64,000 nt of DNA from Streptomyces sp. 549 (lineage in GTDB: Bacteria; Actinomycetota; Actinomycetes; Streptomycetales; Streptomycetaceae), in NCBI RefSeq assembly GCF_030124175.1, contig NZ_JASKMT010000007.1, positions 1 through 64,000 of the forward strand. Reading direction: 5' to 3'. Both the position numbers and the translations under genes were made by a program. Below the pieces are notes generated by a model. That model did no database searches, was not told the origin of the DNA, and saw only the letters and a list, made by a program, of their open reading frames with translations. Positions 1 to 8,734 of the stretch are shown here, piece after piece; position 1 is the stretch's first letter, and the number at the start of each line of letters is the position of its first letter.

Positions 1-103
1 GCATGGTCACACCACCACTACGACCTCACCGCTTGACATCCAACGTCCAGGGATGTCTGACCCAAGCCCGCCTCGCGCCCGCCCGGCTCACGTCCCGCCG
101 GGC

Positions 104-2269
104 TCACTCCGTGTCGCCGTCCGGCCGTTCCAGCCGCACCGCGCACACCTTGAACTCCGGCATGCGCGACACCGGGTCGAGTGCCGGGTTGGTGAGGGTG
201 TTGGCGCGGCCCTCGCCCGCCCAGTGGAACGGCATGAACACGGTGTCCACCCGGATGCCGGTGGTCAGCCGGGCCGGGGCGACGGCCCGGCCGCGCCGCG
301 ACACCACCGCGACCGGGTCGCCCTCGCCGATGCCGTGCTGCCGTGCGAGGCGCGGGTGCATTTCCACGAACGGCCCGGGGGCGGCCGACGCCAGCTCCGG
401 GACGCGGCGCGTCTGCGCCCCCGACTGGTACTGGGCGAGCACCCGCCCCGTCGTCAGCAGCAGCGGGAACGCCGCGTCGGCCTCCTCGGCGGACGGCCGG
501 TCCCCGGCGGGTGAGAAGCGTGCCCGGCCGTCGTCGGTGGCGAACCGGTCCAGGAACAGCCGCGGGGTGCCGGGATGCTGCGGCGCGGAGTGGTCGGCCG
601 ACGGGTCGTCGGGGAGGTCCGCGGACGGCTCGGGTGTGTCGGGACACGGCCAGAAGACGCCGTCCTCCTCGGCGATGCGTCGGTAGGTGATACCGGAGTA
701 GTCGGCGCGGCCACCCGCCGAGGCCCGGCGCAGCTCGTCGAACACCTCCTCCGCGTCCTCGGGGAAGCCCTTCTCCCAGCCCCATCGGGCGGCCAGCGAG
801 TGCAGCACCTGGAGGTCGGTGCGCACCCCCTCGGGCGGGTCGAGCGCCCGCCGCCGCAGCAGCACCCGGCCCTCCAGGTTGGTCATGGTGCCGGTCTCCT
901 CCGCCCACTGGGCGACGGGCAGCACCACGTCGGCGAGCGCGGCCGTCTCCGACAGCACCACGTCGCTCACCGCGAGGAAGTCCAGCGCGCGGATGCGCTG
1001 CTCGATGTGGGCGGCCCTGGGCGCCGACACCACGGGATTGGACCCGATCAGCAGCAGCGACCGCACGTCCCCGCCCAGCGCGTCCAGCAGTTCGTAGGCG
1101 CTGCGTCCCGGACCTGGCAGCACGTCGGGGTCGACCCCCCACACCCGCGCCACGTGCTCCCGCGCCGCCGGGTCGGTGAGCATGCGGTAGCCGGGGAGCT
1201 GATCGGCCTTCTGACCGTGCTCCCGGCCGCCCTGCCCGTTGCCCTGGCCGGTCAGGCAGCCGTAACCGGACAGCGGGCGTCCGGCCCGGCCGGTGGCGAG
1301 CGTCAGGTTGATCCACGCGCCGACCGTGTCGGTGCCCTTCGCCTGCTGCTCCGGGCCGCGCGCGGTGAGCACCATCGCCGACTCGGCGTCGCAGAAGTAG
1401 GCGACGGCCTGCCGCAGTTGCGGCACGGGAACACCGGTGATCCGCTCGACCAGCTCCGGCCAGTGCGCCATCGCCGCCGCCCGGGCGTCCGCCCAGCCGG
1501 TCGTCCGGGCGGCGATGTACTCCTCGTCGAGGCGGCCCTCGGCGATGACCAGGTGCAGCAGGCCCAGCGCCAGCGCCAGGTCGGTGCCCGGCCGCGGTGC
1601 CAGGTGCAGGTCGGCCTGCTCGGCGGTGCGGGTGCGTCGCGGGTCAACCACCACCAGCCGGCCGCCGCGCTCGCGCATCTCGGTGAAGTAGCGCAGCGCC
1701 GGCGGCATCGTCTCCGCCGGGTTGGAGCCGACGAGCAGCACGCAGCCGGTGCGTGCCACGTCCTCCAGCGGGAACGGCAGCCCGCGGTCCAGGCCGAACG
1801 CCCGGTTGCCGGCGGCGGCGGCCGAGGACATGCAGAACCGGCCGTTGTAGTCGATCTGGGAGGTGCCCAGCACCAGCCGTGCGAACTTGCCCAGCAGGTA
1901 CGCCTTCTCGTTGGTCAGCCCGCCGCCGCCGAACACCCCGACGGCGTCCGGACCGTAGACGTCCCGGGTGCCGTCGATGCCGGCGACGACGCGGTCCAGG
2001 GCCTCGTCCCAGCCCGCCGGCTCCAGTTCGCCGCCCGGCTCCCGGCGGACCAGCGGGCCGGTCAGCCGGGCACCTGCCCGCAGCACCTCCGGAGCCGTCC
2101 GGCCCTTGCCGCACAGCGCCCCGCGGTTGACCGGGAACGCGGGCCGCTCGGCCACCTCCACCCCGCCTGTCGCCGACGGGCGCAGGCCCATGCCGCACTG
2201 CAGCGAGCAGTACGGGCAGTGCGTGTCGACCTGCGGTGCGGCGGAGGCGGGCGTCGCTGTCACGTTCAT
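104..2269 (-). CDS. nasA: Assimilatory nitrate reductase, molybdopterin catalytic subunit
   Basis: 721 aa. Reduces nitrate to nitrite in the cytoplasm for nitrogen assimilation; no Tat signal is visible. Cys18, Cys21, Cys25 and Cys53 form the N-terminal [4Fe-4S] motif of the molybdopterin oxidoreductase family. Cys146 in NGRFCMSSA sits where the molybdenum-ligand cysteine is expected. The C-terminal roughly 120 residues match a molydopterin dinucleotide-binding domain (TTGRVLAQYQSGAQTRR). The length fits NasA/NarB forms lacking a C-terminal [2Fe-2S] extension. Electron-donor and nitrite reductase genes are not in the window. A formate dehydrogenase is less likely, since selenocysteine context and partner subunits are absent. 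Confidence 0.85.
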   Translation of the reverse strand: MNVTATPASAAPQVDTHCPYCSLQCGMGLRPSATGGVEVAERPAFPVNRGALCGKGRTAPEVLRAGARLTGPLVRREPGGELEPAGWDEALDRVVAGIDGTRDVYGPDAVGVFGGGGLTNEKAYLLGKFARLVLGTSQIDYNGRFCMSSAAAAGNRAFGLDRGLPFPLEDVARTGCVLLVGSNPAETMPPALRYFTEMRERGGRLVVVDPRRTRTAEQADLHLAPRPGTDLALALGLLHLVIAEGRLDEEYIAARTTGWADARAAAMAHWPELVERITGVPVPQLRQAVAYFCDAESAMVLTARGPEQQAKGTDTVGAWINLTLATGRAGRPLSGYGCLTGQGNGQGGREHGQKADQLPGYRMLTDPAAREHVARVWGVDPDVLPGPGRSAYELLDALGGDVRSLLLIGSNPVVSAPRAAHIEQRIRALDFLAVSDVVLSETAALADVVLPVAQWAEETGTMTNLEGRVLLRRRALDPPEGVRTDLQVLHSLAARWGWEKGFPEDAEEVFDELRRASAGGRADYSGITYRRIAEEDGVFWPCPDTPEPSADLPDDPSADHSAPQHPGTPRLFLDRFATDDGRARFSPAGDRPSAEEADAAFPLLLTTGRVLAQYQSGAQTRRVPELASAAPGPFVEMHPRLARQHGIGEGDPVAVVSRRGRAVAPARLTTGIRVDTVFMPFHWAGEGRANTLTNPALDPVSRMPEFKVCAVRLERPDGDTE

Positions 2270-2429
2270 GCAGCCAGCATGAGTCGCGGGTGTTTCCTCG
2301 CCCGCCCGCCCGCGTTACGGCCGTGGTAACCCGTGCTCCGGGGCGCGGCCGGCCCGGCGTGAGGCGGCGGGCGGACAGGTTTCACCGGCACGCAACGGCC
2401 CCGCAACCGCCGCCGTGCAGACTCGGCCC

Positions 2430-2648
2430 ATGACGGCACCGCAGCGCACGGACCAGGAAAGCTGTCCCACCTCCTTCGACCCCCTCCGTCTCGACAGCGC
2501 GGCGCAACTGATGACCCGCCTCACCGCCCAGCTCAGCAGTCAGCTCAGTGCCCTGCGGCCCCCCGTACGGTCTGCCGCCCCGCCGCGCCCGGCCGGGGCC
2601 ACCGCCAGCGTCACCGCCACCGCCCGGCCCGGCCTCCCGGCCACCTGA
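2430..2648 (+). CDS. Possible small protein of unknown function
   Basis: 72 codons from an ATG, with a Leu/Ser/Gln-rich helix-like stretch (residues about 20-45) and a Pro/Ala-rich tail. No domain is recognised. It lies between the divergent nitrate reductase and the dGTPase-like gene and no good ribosome binding site is visible. It may be a chance open frame in GC-rich DNA; it is listed because nothing else occupies 2270-2743. Confidence 0.25.
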   Translation: MTAPQRTDQESCPTSFDPLRLDSAAQLMTRLTAQLSSQLSALRPPVRSAAPPRPAGATASVTATARPGLPAT

Positions 2649-2743
2649 AGCGGCGCCCTCCGGCCGCCCCGTGCCGCCAGGCGGTCCGCGTCCGGGAACG
2701 TCCGGCGCGCCGCCGGGGGTGCCGCGCCGGATACGGTCGGGAC

Positions 2744-4012
2744 ATGCACGGCACTTACGACAGCACCGACATCGAACGATGGGAGCCCGAGCCGGACAAG
2801 CGGCCGGGCCGCACCGCCTTCCAGCGCGACCGGGCCCGGGTGCTGCACTCCGCCGCCCTGCGGCGGCTGGCGGGCAAGACGCAGGTGGTGACGCCCGGGT
2901 CGAGCGCGCACGCCTGGGACGCTACGCCGCGCACCCGCCTCACCCACTCCCTGGAGTGCGCCCAGGTGGGCAGGGAACTCGGCGCGGCACTGGGCTGCGA
3001 CGCGGACCTGGTGGAGGTCGCCTGCCTCGCGCACGACCTCGGCCACCCGCCCTTCGGGCACAACGGCGAGCAGGTGCTCGCCGAGATCGCCGAGTCCTGC
3101 GGCGGCTTCGAGGGCAACGCCCAGTCCCTGCGCCTGCTCGCCCGACTGGAACCCAAGCGCTTCACCGCCGACGGCCGCCCCGTCGGCCTCAACCTGACGA
3201 GGGCGGCCCTGGACGCGGCGACCAAGTACCCGTGGCCGCAGGGCGGGCACCCGAGCGACCCGGAGTCCCCGAAGTTCGGCGTCTACCGGGACGACCTGCC
3301 GGTCTTCGACTGGTACCGCAAGGGCGCCCCCGGCGAGCGGCGCTGCTTCGAGGCACAGGTCATGGACTGGTCCGACGACGTCGCCTACTCCGTGCACGAC
3401 GTGGAGGACGGCCTGCACGCCGGTCACCTCGACCCCAACGTGCTGCTCGCCGACGCCGAACGCGCCGAGATCTTCACCCTCGCCCTGGACCGCTACGCCC
3501 CCGGCGACACCGAGCAGGCCGAACTCGCCGAGGCCCTGGACCGGCTGCTGGACGAGGAGTGGTGGCCGCACGGCTACGACGGCACGGCCACCGCCCAGGC
3601 CCGGTTGAAGGACGCCGCCAGCCAGCTGATCGGGCGTTTCTGCCTCGCCGCCGAGTCGGCGACCCGGGCCGCGTACGGCCCCGGCCCGCTGACCCGCTAC
3701 CAGGCGGACCTCGTCGTGCCGCGCCAGGCCCGGCTGGAGTGCGCGGTGCTGAAAGCCGTCGCGCACCGCTACGTCATCCAGCGCGACGACCAGGAACGGC
3801 TCCGGGCCGACCAGCGCATCGTGCTGTCGGAGCTGGCCGAGGCGCTCATCCTGCGGGCGCCCGAGGGGCTCGACCCGCAGTTCCGCTCGCTCTACACGCA
3901 GGCGGACGACGACGCGGCCCGGGTGCGGGCCGTCGTCGACCACATCTCCAGCCTGACCGACGCCTCCGCCCGCACCCTGCACGCCCGCCTCACCCAGGCC
4001 GCACCCCGCTGA
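2744..4012 (+). CDS. dgt: Deoxyguanosinetriphosphate triphosphohydrolase-like protein
   Basis: 422 aa HD-superfamily phosphohydrolase. The family hydrolyses dGTP (or other dNTPs) to the nucleoside and triphosphate. His68 in TRLTHSLE, His97-Asp98 in [13 protein letters not shown] and the later Asp in DWSDDVAYS supply the metal-binding HD signature. The length fits the actinobacterial family. The Shine-Dalgarno is weak (a GGGA a few bases before ATG 2744). The stop codon lies inside the first unit of a 16-bp tandem repeat. In S. coelicolor the homologue neighbours dnaG; dnaG is not seen here. Confidence 0.88.
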   Translation: MHGTYDSTDIERWEPEPDKRPGRTAFQRDRARVLHSAALRRLAGKTQVVTPGSSAHAWDATPRTRLTHSLECAQVGRELGAALGCDADLVEVACLAHDLGHPPFGHNGEQVLAEIAESCGGFEGNAQSLRLLARLEPKRFTADGRPVGLNLTRAALDAATKYPWPQGGHPSDPESPKFGVYRDDLPVFDWYRKGAPGERRCFEAQVMDWSDDVAYSVHDVEDGLHAGHLDPNVLLADAERAEIFTLALDRYAPGDTEQAELAEALDRLLDEEWWPHGYDGTATAQARLKDAASQLIGRFCLAAESATRAAYGPGPLTRYQADLVVPRQARLECAVLKAVAHRYVIQRDDQERLRADQRIVLSELAEALILRAPEGLDPQFRSLYTQADDDAARVRAVVDHISSLTDASARTLHARLTQAAPR

Positions 4013-4136
4013 CCCGCCGGCCTGCTGACCCGCCGGCCTGCTGACCCGCTGACCTGCTGACCCGCCGGCCTGCTGACCCGCCGGCCTGCTGACCCGCCGG
4101 CCTGCTGACCCGCCGGCCTGCTGACCGGCTGATCTC
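4009..4136. repeat. 16-bp tandem repeat array, 8 units
   Basis: Unit ctgacccgccggcctg, at 4009, 4025, 4041, 4057, 4073, 4089, 4105 and 4121. Units 1, 2, 4, 5, 6 and 7 are identical; unit 3 has a gctga variant and unit 8 is degenerate. The first unit contains the TGA stop of the dGTPase-like gene. Because 16 is not divisible by three, the array puts TGA in several forward frames. Confidence 0.95.
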
Positions 4137-4352
4137 CGCGTCCGCTGACCTCCGCTCCCCTCCCGGCCACGGGGGTCCGTCCGCTCGGTCCGTCCCGCCC
4201 GGTACCGTCCGAGGCCGGGGGCGGCGCGGGCCGGGGCAGCGGAAGGCCGGGCCGCGCGCGCCTGCGCCCTTCCGGTGATCGGCCGGATGGGGGACGCTCC
4301 GTTGATGGACCATTCCGGGGGGCGTACCGGGACGGCAGCGAGGAGGCAGCAC

Positions 4353-5609
4353 GTGGTGGACGCACACCGAACGTTCGTCATCATCGGCGGTGGACTGGCC
4401 GGGGCCAAGGCGGCCGAGACCCTGCGGACGGAGGGTTTCACCGGCCGGGTCATCCTGATCGGGGACGAGCGCGACCACCCCTACGAGCGGCCGCCGCTCT
4501 CCAAGGGCTACCTCAGCGGCGGCGAGCAGCGCGACCGCGTCTACCTGCATGAACCAGCCTGGTACGCGGGTGCCGAGATCGAGCTGCACCTGGGCCAGCC
4601 CGCCGTGCACATCGACCGCGCGGACCGCTCGGTGCGCCTGGGCGACGGCACCGTACTGCCCTACGACGCGCTGCTGCTCGCCACGGGAGCGGAGCCGCGC
4701 CGCCTCGACGTGCCCGGCACCGAACTGGCCGAGGTGCACCACCTGCGCCGCCTCTCCCACGCCGACCAGTTGCGCGGCATGGTGGCCCGGCTGGGCAGGG
4801 AGAACGGCCATCTGGTGATCGCCGGCGGCGGCTGGATCGGGTTGGAGGTGGCCGCGGCGGCCCGCACCTGGGGCGCGGAGGTCACCGTGATCGAGCAGGA
4901 GGCGACACCGCTGCACGCGGTGCTCGGCCCCGAACTGGGCGCCCTCTTCGCAGACCTCCACCGCGAGCACGGCGTCCGCTTCCACTTCGGCGGCCGGATC
5001 ACCGAGATCGTCGGTGCGGACGGCCAGGTGCTCGCCGTCCGCACCGACGACGGCGAGGAGTTCCCCGCGCACGGGGTGCTGGCCGCGGTCGGTGCGGCCC
5101 CGCGCACGGCGCTCGCCGAGGCGGCCGGCCTGGACCTGGACACTGCCAGCGGAGGCATCGCCGTGGACAGCGCGCTGCGCACCAGCGACCCGGCGATCTT
5201 CGCGGCGGGCGACGTGGCGGCCGTGCTGCAGCCGTCGGGCGCCCGGCGGCGGGTCGAGCACTGGGCCAACGCGCTGCACGGCGGCCCGGCGGCGGCGCGC
5301 GCCATGCTCGGGCAGCAGGTCGTGCACGACCGGGTGCCGTACTTCTTCTCCGACCAGTACGACGTGGCCCTGGAGTACAGCGGATGGGCACCGCCGGGCG
5401 ACTACGACCAGGTGGTGTGCCGGGGCGACATCGGCAAGCGGGAGTTCGTCGCCTTCTGGCTCCGCGACAACCGGGTGCTGGCGGGCCTGAACGTCAACGT
5501 GCCCGAGGTCGCCGAGCAGATCCAGGACCTGATCCGCTCCGGCCACCGCATCGACCCGCACCACCTCGCCGACCCGGCCGTCGCACTCACCGACCTCCGC
5601 GCCGGCTGA
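4353..5609 (+). CDS. NAD(P)/FAD-dependent ferredoxin reductase (rhodocoxin/putidaredoxin reductase type)
   Basis: 418 aa flavoprotein. The family passes electrons from NAD(P)H through FAD to a ferredoxin that feeds cytochromes P450 or other oxygenases. An N-terminal FAD dinucleotide fold (IIGGGLAGAKAAETLR), a central NAD fold (VIAGGGWIGLEVAAAA), the FAD motif IFAAGDVA and a C-terminal reductase domain are all visible. GTG 4353 is chosen because AGGAGG lies 6 nt upstream; an upstream in-frame ATG at 4275 has no such site, and GTG 4356 is an alternative. No ferredoxin or P450 gene is adjacent, so the partner is unknown. Confidence 0.82.
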   Translation: MVDAHRTFVIIGGGLAGAKAAETLRTEGFTGRVILIGDERDHPYERPPLSKGYLSGGEQRDRVYLHEPAWYAGAEIELHLGQPAVHIDRADRSVRLGDGTVLPYDALLLATGAEPRRLDVPGTELAEVHHLRRLSHADQLRGMVARLGRENGHLVIAGGGWIGLEVAAAARTWGAEVTVIEQEATPLHAVLGPELGALFADLHREHGVRFHFGGRITEIVGADGQVLAVRTDDGEEFPAHGVLAAVGAAPRTALAEAAGLDLDTASGGIAVDSALRTSDPAIFAAGDVAAVLQPSGARRRVEHWANALHGGPAAARAMLGQQVVHDRVPYFFSDQYDVALEYSGWAPPGDYDQVVCRGDIGKREFVAFWLRDNRVLAGLNVNVPEVAEQIQDLIRSGHRIDPHHLADPAVALTDLRAG

Positions 5610-5765
5610 CCTCGCCCCCGCCGTCCCCGCCGGAGTGGGAACGGCGGAGGCGCCGAACGGCGGTCCGGCGGGGTGACGGCACGGGCCGCGCCGGGCGCCT
5701 GCGGCACCCTGTCCCGTACAAAAGGGATATTGGGTACACGTCTTCCAGCGAGAGGTGCCTGAGCG

Positions 5766-7508
5766 ATGGCAAAGCAGACCGTGGCCGAACAGTTCGTCGA
5801 CATCCTCGTCCGATCCGGGGTGCGGCGGCTCTACGGAGTCGTCGGGGACAGCCTCAACCCCGTCGTCGACGCCATCCGCCGCACCCCGGCCATCGACTGG
5901 GTCCAGGTCAGGCACGAGGAGACCGCCGCCTTCGCCGCCGGCGCGGAGGCGCAGCTCACCGGGAGGCTGGCCGCCTGCGCCGGCTCCTGCGGGCCGGGCA
6001 ACCTGCACCTGATCAACGGTCTCTACGACGCGCACCGCTCGATGGCACCGGTGCTCGCCCTCGCCTCGCACATCCCCAGCAGCGAGATCGGCACCGGCTA
6101 CTTCCAGGAGACCCACCCCGACCGGCTGTTCGGCGAGTGCAGCCACTACAACGAGCTGATCTCCAGCCGCCTCCAGATGCCGCGTGTGCTCCAGACCGCC
6201 ATCCAGCACGCGGTGGGCCGCAGCGGCGTCAGCGTCGTCGCGCTCCCCGGAGACATCGCATCCCAGGAGGCACCCGAACGCGCCGAGGAGCACGCCCTGG
6301 TCACCTCGCGGCCCACCGTGCGGCCTGGCGACGAGGAGATCCGCGCGCTCGCCGCCATGGTCGACGACGCCCGCCGGGTCACGCTGTTCTGCGGCAGCGG
6401 CACGGCCGGCGCCCACCGGGAGGTGATGGAGTTCGCGGCCAAGGTGAAGGCACCCGTCGGACACGCGCTGCGCGGCAAGGAGTACATCCAGTACGACAAC
6501 CCGTTCGACGTCGGCATGAGCGGCCTGCTCGGCTACGGCGCCGCCTACGAGGCGACACACGACTGCGACCTGCTCATCCTGCTCGGCACCGACTTCCCCT
6601 ACAACGCCTTCCTGCCGGACGACGTACGGATCGTGCAGGTCGACGTCCGGCCCGAGCACCTGGGCCGCCGCTCCAAACTGGACCTCGGCGTGTGGGGCGA
6701 CGTCCGCGAGACGCTGCGCTGCCTGCTGCCGCAGGTGCGCGAGAAGCAGGACCGCTCGTTCCTGGACCGCATGCTGAAGAAGCACGCCAACGCCCTGGAG
6801 GGCGTCGTCAAGGCCTACACCCGCAAGGTGGAGAAGCACACCCCGATCCACCCCGAGTACGTGGCCGCGGTGCTCGACGAGGAGGCCGACGACGACGCCG
6901 TCTTCACCGTCGACACCGGGATGTGCAACGTCTGGGCGGCCCGCTACCTCACGCCCAACGGCCGGCGCCGGGTCATCGGCTCGTTCACGCACGGCTCGAT
7001 GGCGAACGCGGTGCCGCAGGCCATCGGCGCGCAGTTCATCGACCGGCGGCGCCAGGTGGTGTCGATGTCCGGCGACGGCGGCTTCTCCATGCTGATGGGC
7101 GACTTCCTCACTCTGGTGCAGTACGACCTGCCGGTGAAGGTGGTGCTCTTCAACAACTCCTCGCTCGGCATGGTCGAACTGGAGATGCTCGTCGCCGGGA
7201 TGCCCGCGCACGGCACCGCCAACCACAATCCCGACTTCGCCGCCGTCGCCCGGGCCGCCGGGGCGCACGGTGTGCGGGTGGAGAAGCCCAAGGAACTGCG
7301 CGGCGCGCTGCGGGACGCCTTCCGGCACAAGGGCCCGGCGCTCGTGGACGTCGTCACCGACCCCAACGCGCTGTCCATCCCGCCGAAGATCCGCGCGGAG
7401 ATGGTCACCGGCTTCGCCCTGTCCGCGAGCAAGATGGTGCTGGACGGCGGCGTCGGCCGCATGGTCCAGATGGCCCGCTCGAACATCAGGAACATCCCCC
7501 GGCCCTGA
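5766..7508 (+). CDS. poxB: Thiamine-diphosphate-dependent pyruvate dehydrogenase/oxidase
   Basis: 580 aa. PoxB-type enzymes decarboxylate pyruvate to acetate and CO2, passing electrons to membrane quinones or to oxygen; the E. coli protein is a peripheral membrane flavoenzyme. Glu51 in VRHEETAAFAAGA is the expected ThDP-activating glutamate. The C-terminal ThDP fold has GDGGFSMLMGDF with the downstream NN (about 436-466). The central FAD-binding third is present. Other ThDP enzymes such as acetolactate synthase are less likely, given the PoxB-like N-terminus (RLYGVVGDSLNPVVDAI). An inverted repeat terminator follows directly. Confidence 0.85.
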   Translation: MAKQTVAEQFVDILVRSGVRRLYGVVGDSLNPVVDAIRRTPAIDWVQVRHEETAAFAAGAEAQLTGRLAACAGSCGPGNLHLINGLYDAHRSMAPVLALASHIPSSEIGTGYFQETHPDRLFGECSHYNELISSRLQMPRVLQTAIQHAVGRSGVSVVALPGDIASQEAPERAEEHALVTSRPTVRPGDEEIRALAAMVDDARRVTLFCGSGTAGAHREVMEFAAKVKAPVGHALRGKEYIQYDNPFDVGMSGLLGYGAAYEATHDCDLLILLGTDFPYNAFLPDDVRIVQVDVRPEHLGRRSKLDLGVWGDVRETLRCLLPQVREKQDRSFLDRMLKKHANALEGVVKAYTRKVEKHTPIHPEYVAAVLDEEADDDAVFTVDTGMCNVWAARYLTPNGRRRVIGSFTHGSMANAVPQAIGAQFIDRRRQVVSMSGDGGFSMLMGDFLTLVQYDLPVKVVLFNNSSLGMVELEMLVAGMPAHGTANHNPDFAAVARAAGAHGVRVEKPKELRGALRDAFRHKGPALVDVVTDPNALSIPPKIRAEMVTGFALSASKMVLDGGVGRMVQMARSNIRNIPRP

Positions 7509-7530
7509 GCCCGAGGCCGGACAGGACGGA

Positions 7531-7561
7531 ACCCGCCCGGCCCACACTGGGCCGGGCGGGT
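7531..7561 (+). terminator. Hairpin terminator after the pyruvate dehydrogenase gene
   Basis: A perfect 14-bp stem (7531-7544 with 7548-7561) closes a 3-nt loop, 22 nt after the stop codon at 7508. There is no strong T-run, as is usual in Streptomyces. It may also serve the convergent gene at 7592. Confidence 0.75.
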
Positions 7562-7591
7562 GAATCCCGCACCCGGGTCACCGGGCGGGGG

Positions 7592-7897
7592 CTAGGTGTT
7601 GGTGGCACCCCAGTCGTCGTCCGCCGGCCGGGACGAGGTGCGCCCGTTGAACGCGCGCACCTTCTCGGAGACCGACTCCGGGAGCCGGTCACCCACCCGG
7701 TCGGCGACCGTGTGGGCCGCCTTGGACGCCGCCTGGCGACCGGTGTGTGTGGCCGTCTCCACGGTGTTCCGGACAGCAGGGTTCTCCGAGAGGCGGCGCG
7801 CATAGGCGCGCAGCTCCTCGTACCGCTCCCGTCCGGCCCGTGCGCCGATCACATACCCGACCGCGAGGCCCGTGATGAAACTCAATCGGTACCGCAT
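7592..7897 (-). CDS. YtxH-like membrane-anchored small protein
   Basis: 101 aa. The N-terminus LSFITGLAVGYVIGARAGRERYEEL is a glycine-rich membrane anchor followed by a basic amphipathic helix, as in YtxH-like proteins. The remainder is charged and alanine-rich (HTVADRVGDRLPESVSEKV) and probably forms a helical cytoplasmic or envelope tail. Function is unknown. It is convergent with the pyruvate dehydrogenase gene and divergent from the tRNA-Asn gene, a setting seen for this family in Streptomyces. Confidence 0.7.
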   Translation of the reverse strand: MRYRLSFITGLAVGYVIGARAGRERYEELRAYARRLSENPAVRNTVETATHTGRQAASKAAHTVADRVGDRLPESVSEKVRAFNGRTSSRPADDDWGATNT

Positions 7898-8054
7898 GGG
7901 GCACCCCTTCCCTGGGACGTGCTCGGTATGCGCCCGGGGTGGTCGATGGGCGGCTCGGTTACCGATTTCAAACCACCCCCTGGCATGCGCTAATGTATTG
8001 CTCGCAGCGAGGGAGTGCCCCGGAACACCGGCGGGGTAACCCCGAGCAGCGCAG

Positions 8055-8127
8055 TCCCCTGTAGCTCAATTGGCAGAGCAGCCGGCTGTTAACCGGCAGG
8101 TTACTGGTTCGAGTCCAGTCGGGGGAG
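8055..8127 (+). tRNA. tRNA-Asn (GTT)
   Basis: 73 nt without CCA. The acceptor stem tcccctg pairs with cggggga (8120-8126), the anticodon loop ctgttaa gives GTT, and the T-arm contains ggttcgagtcc. The cloverleaf is complete. Confidence 0.95.
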
Positions 8128-8132
8128 CACAC

Positions 8133-8162
8133 CGCGAAGGGCCCCGACAGGGGCCCTTCGCG
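8133..8162 (+). terminator. Terminator after tRNA-Asn
   Basis: A perfect 13-bp stem, cgcgaagggcccc (8133-8145) with its complement (8150-8162), and a gaca loop, 5 nt after the mature tRNA end. Confidence 0.8.
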
Positions 8163-8326
8163 CGTTTGCGCCACACTTCACCCACCAGGGTTCCCGGCCG
8201 CCGGAACCGGTGCGACCGCGAAGACCGTCCCTACCTGCGCAGAGCCCCGCCCCGTTCGGGCGGCAGATCGTATGAGCGGCTATGCTGCGGCAGACGGCGC
8301 GCACATGTGTGCGCGACGCGCCGTAC

Positions 8327-8400
8327 GGGGCGGTAGCTCAGCCGGTTAGAGCAGCGGACTCATAATCCGTCGGCCGTGGGTTCGAGTCCCACCCGCCCCA
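8327..8400 (+). tRNA. tRNA-Met (CAT), island attachment gene
   Basis: 74 nt without encoded CCA. The acceptor ggggcgg pairs with ccgcccc (8393-8399), the discriminator is A, the anticodon loop is ctcataa (CAT), and the T-arm is gggttcgagtccc. The loop suits elongator tRNA-Met; the lysidine-modified tRNA-Ile2 also reads CAT and cannot be excluded by eye. The last 22 nt (8379-8400) open the 58-bp repeat found three more times downstream, so this gene is the integration target of the island. Confidence 0.93.
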
Positions 8401-8436
8401 CCACATCCCCAGGGCAGAATCGATCTGACCTGGGGA
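8379..8436 (+). other. Attachment core copy 1 (attL, in tRNA-Met)
   Basis: 58-bp core: the 3' 22 nt of tRNA-Met plus 36 bp with a ccccagg/cctgggg inverted repeat, which can act as the tRNA terminator. It is identical to copy 3 and differs at two positions from copies 2 and 4. The left arm of element A follows, with ccgtgcggt direct repeats at 8460 and 8481 (21 bp apart). Confidence 0.88.
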
Positions 8437-8734
8437 AACGTGGTTTTCACGGCTGCTTTCCGTGCGGTACTGGCCGCGCGCCGTGCGGTGCTGACCCGCT
8501 GCCGCAGCGTGTCAGCGCACTTCGAACGCGTCTGACCTGGCCTTTTGCGGCGATTGCCTGAGAGGGCGTCGTGGCGCGGTCCCACGGCCGATAAGGGAAA
8601 CGCCCGCACCCGCCAACCTCACAGCACCGCCGGTTCTGAAGTTGCCCCGGCGTCCGGACAGCAGGTGGATGCGCTGCGGGGTGGTCAAGGTAGCCGTAGT
8701 AGTCGTGAGGACCTCGAGACGTCCTCACGCGGGG
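8401..8734. other. Gene-free left arm of element A
   Basis: No coding region is supported. The first ~150 bp (8437-8590) match the left arm of element C (24081-24235) with about 18 differences and no gaps. The final conserved stretch is gcggtcccacggccg. The rest shows nothing recognisable. Confidence 0.7.

Noticed and set aside
4009..4136. CRISPR-like array
   Set aside because: Units are directly adjacent 16-mers without spacers and no cas genes are present.
5716..5740. Stress-sigma-type -10 (gggtac) before the pyruvate dehydrogenase gene
   Set aside because: No matching -35 (GTTT) at the required distance.
3990..7547. Minus-strand open frame of 1185 codons across several genes
   Set aside because: It is the antisense of the ferredoxin reductase and pyruvate dehydrogenase genes plus the tandem repeat; composition follows GC bias and no domain is present.
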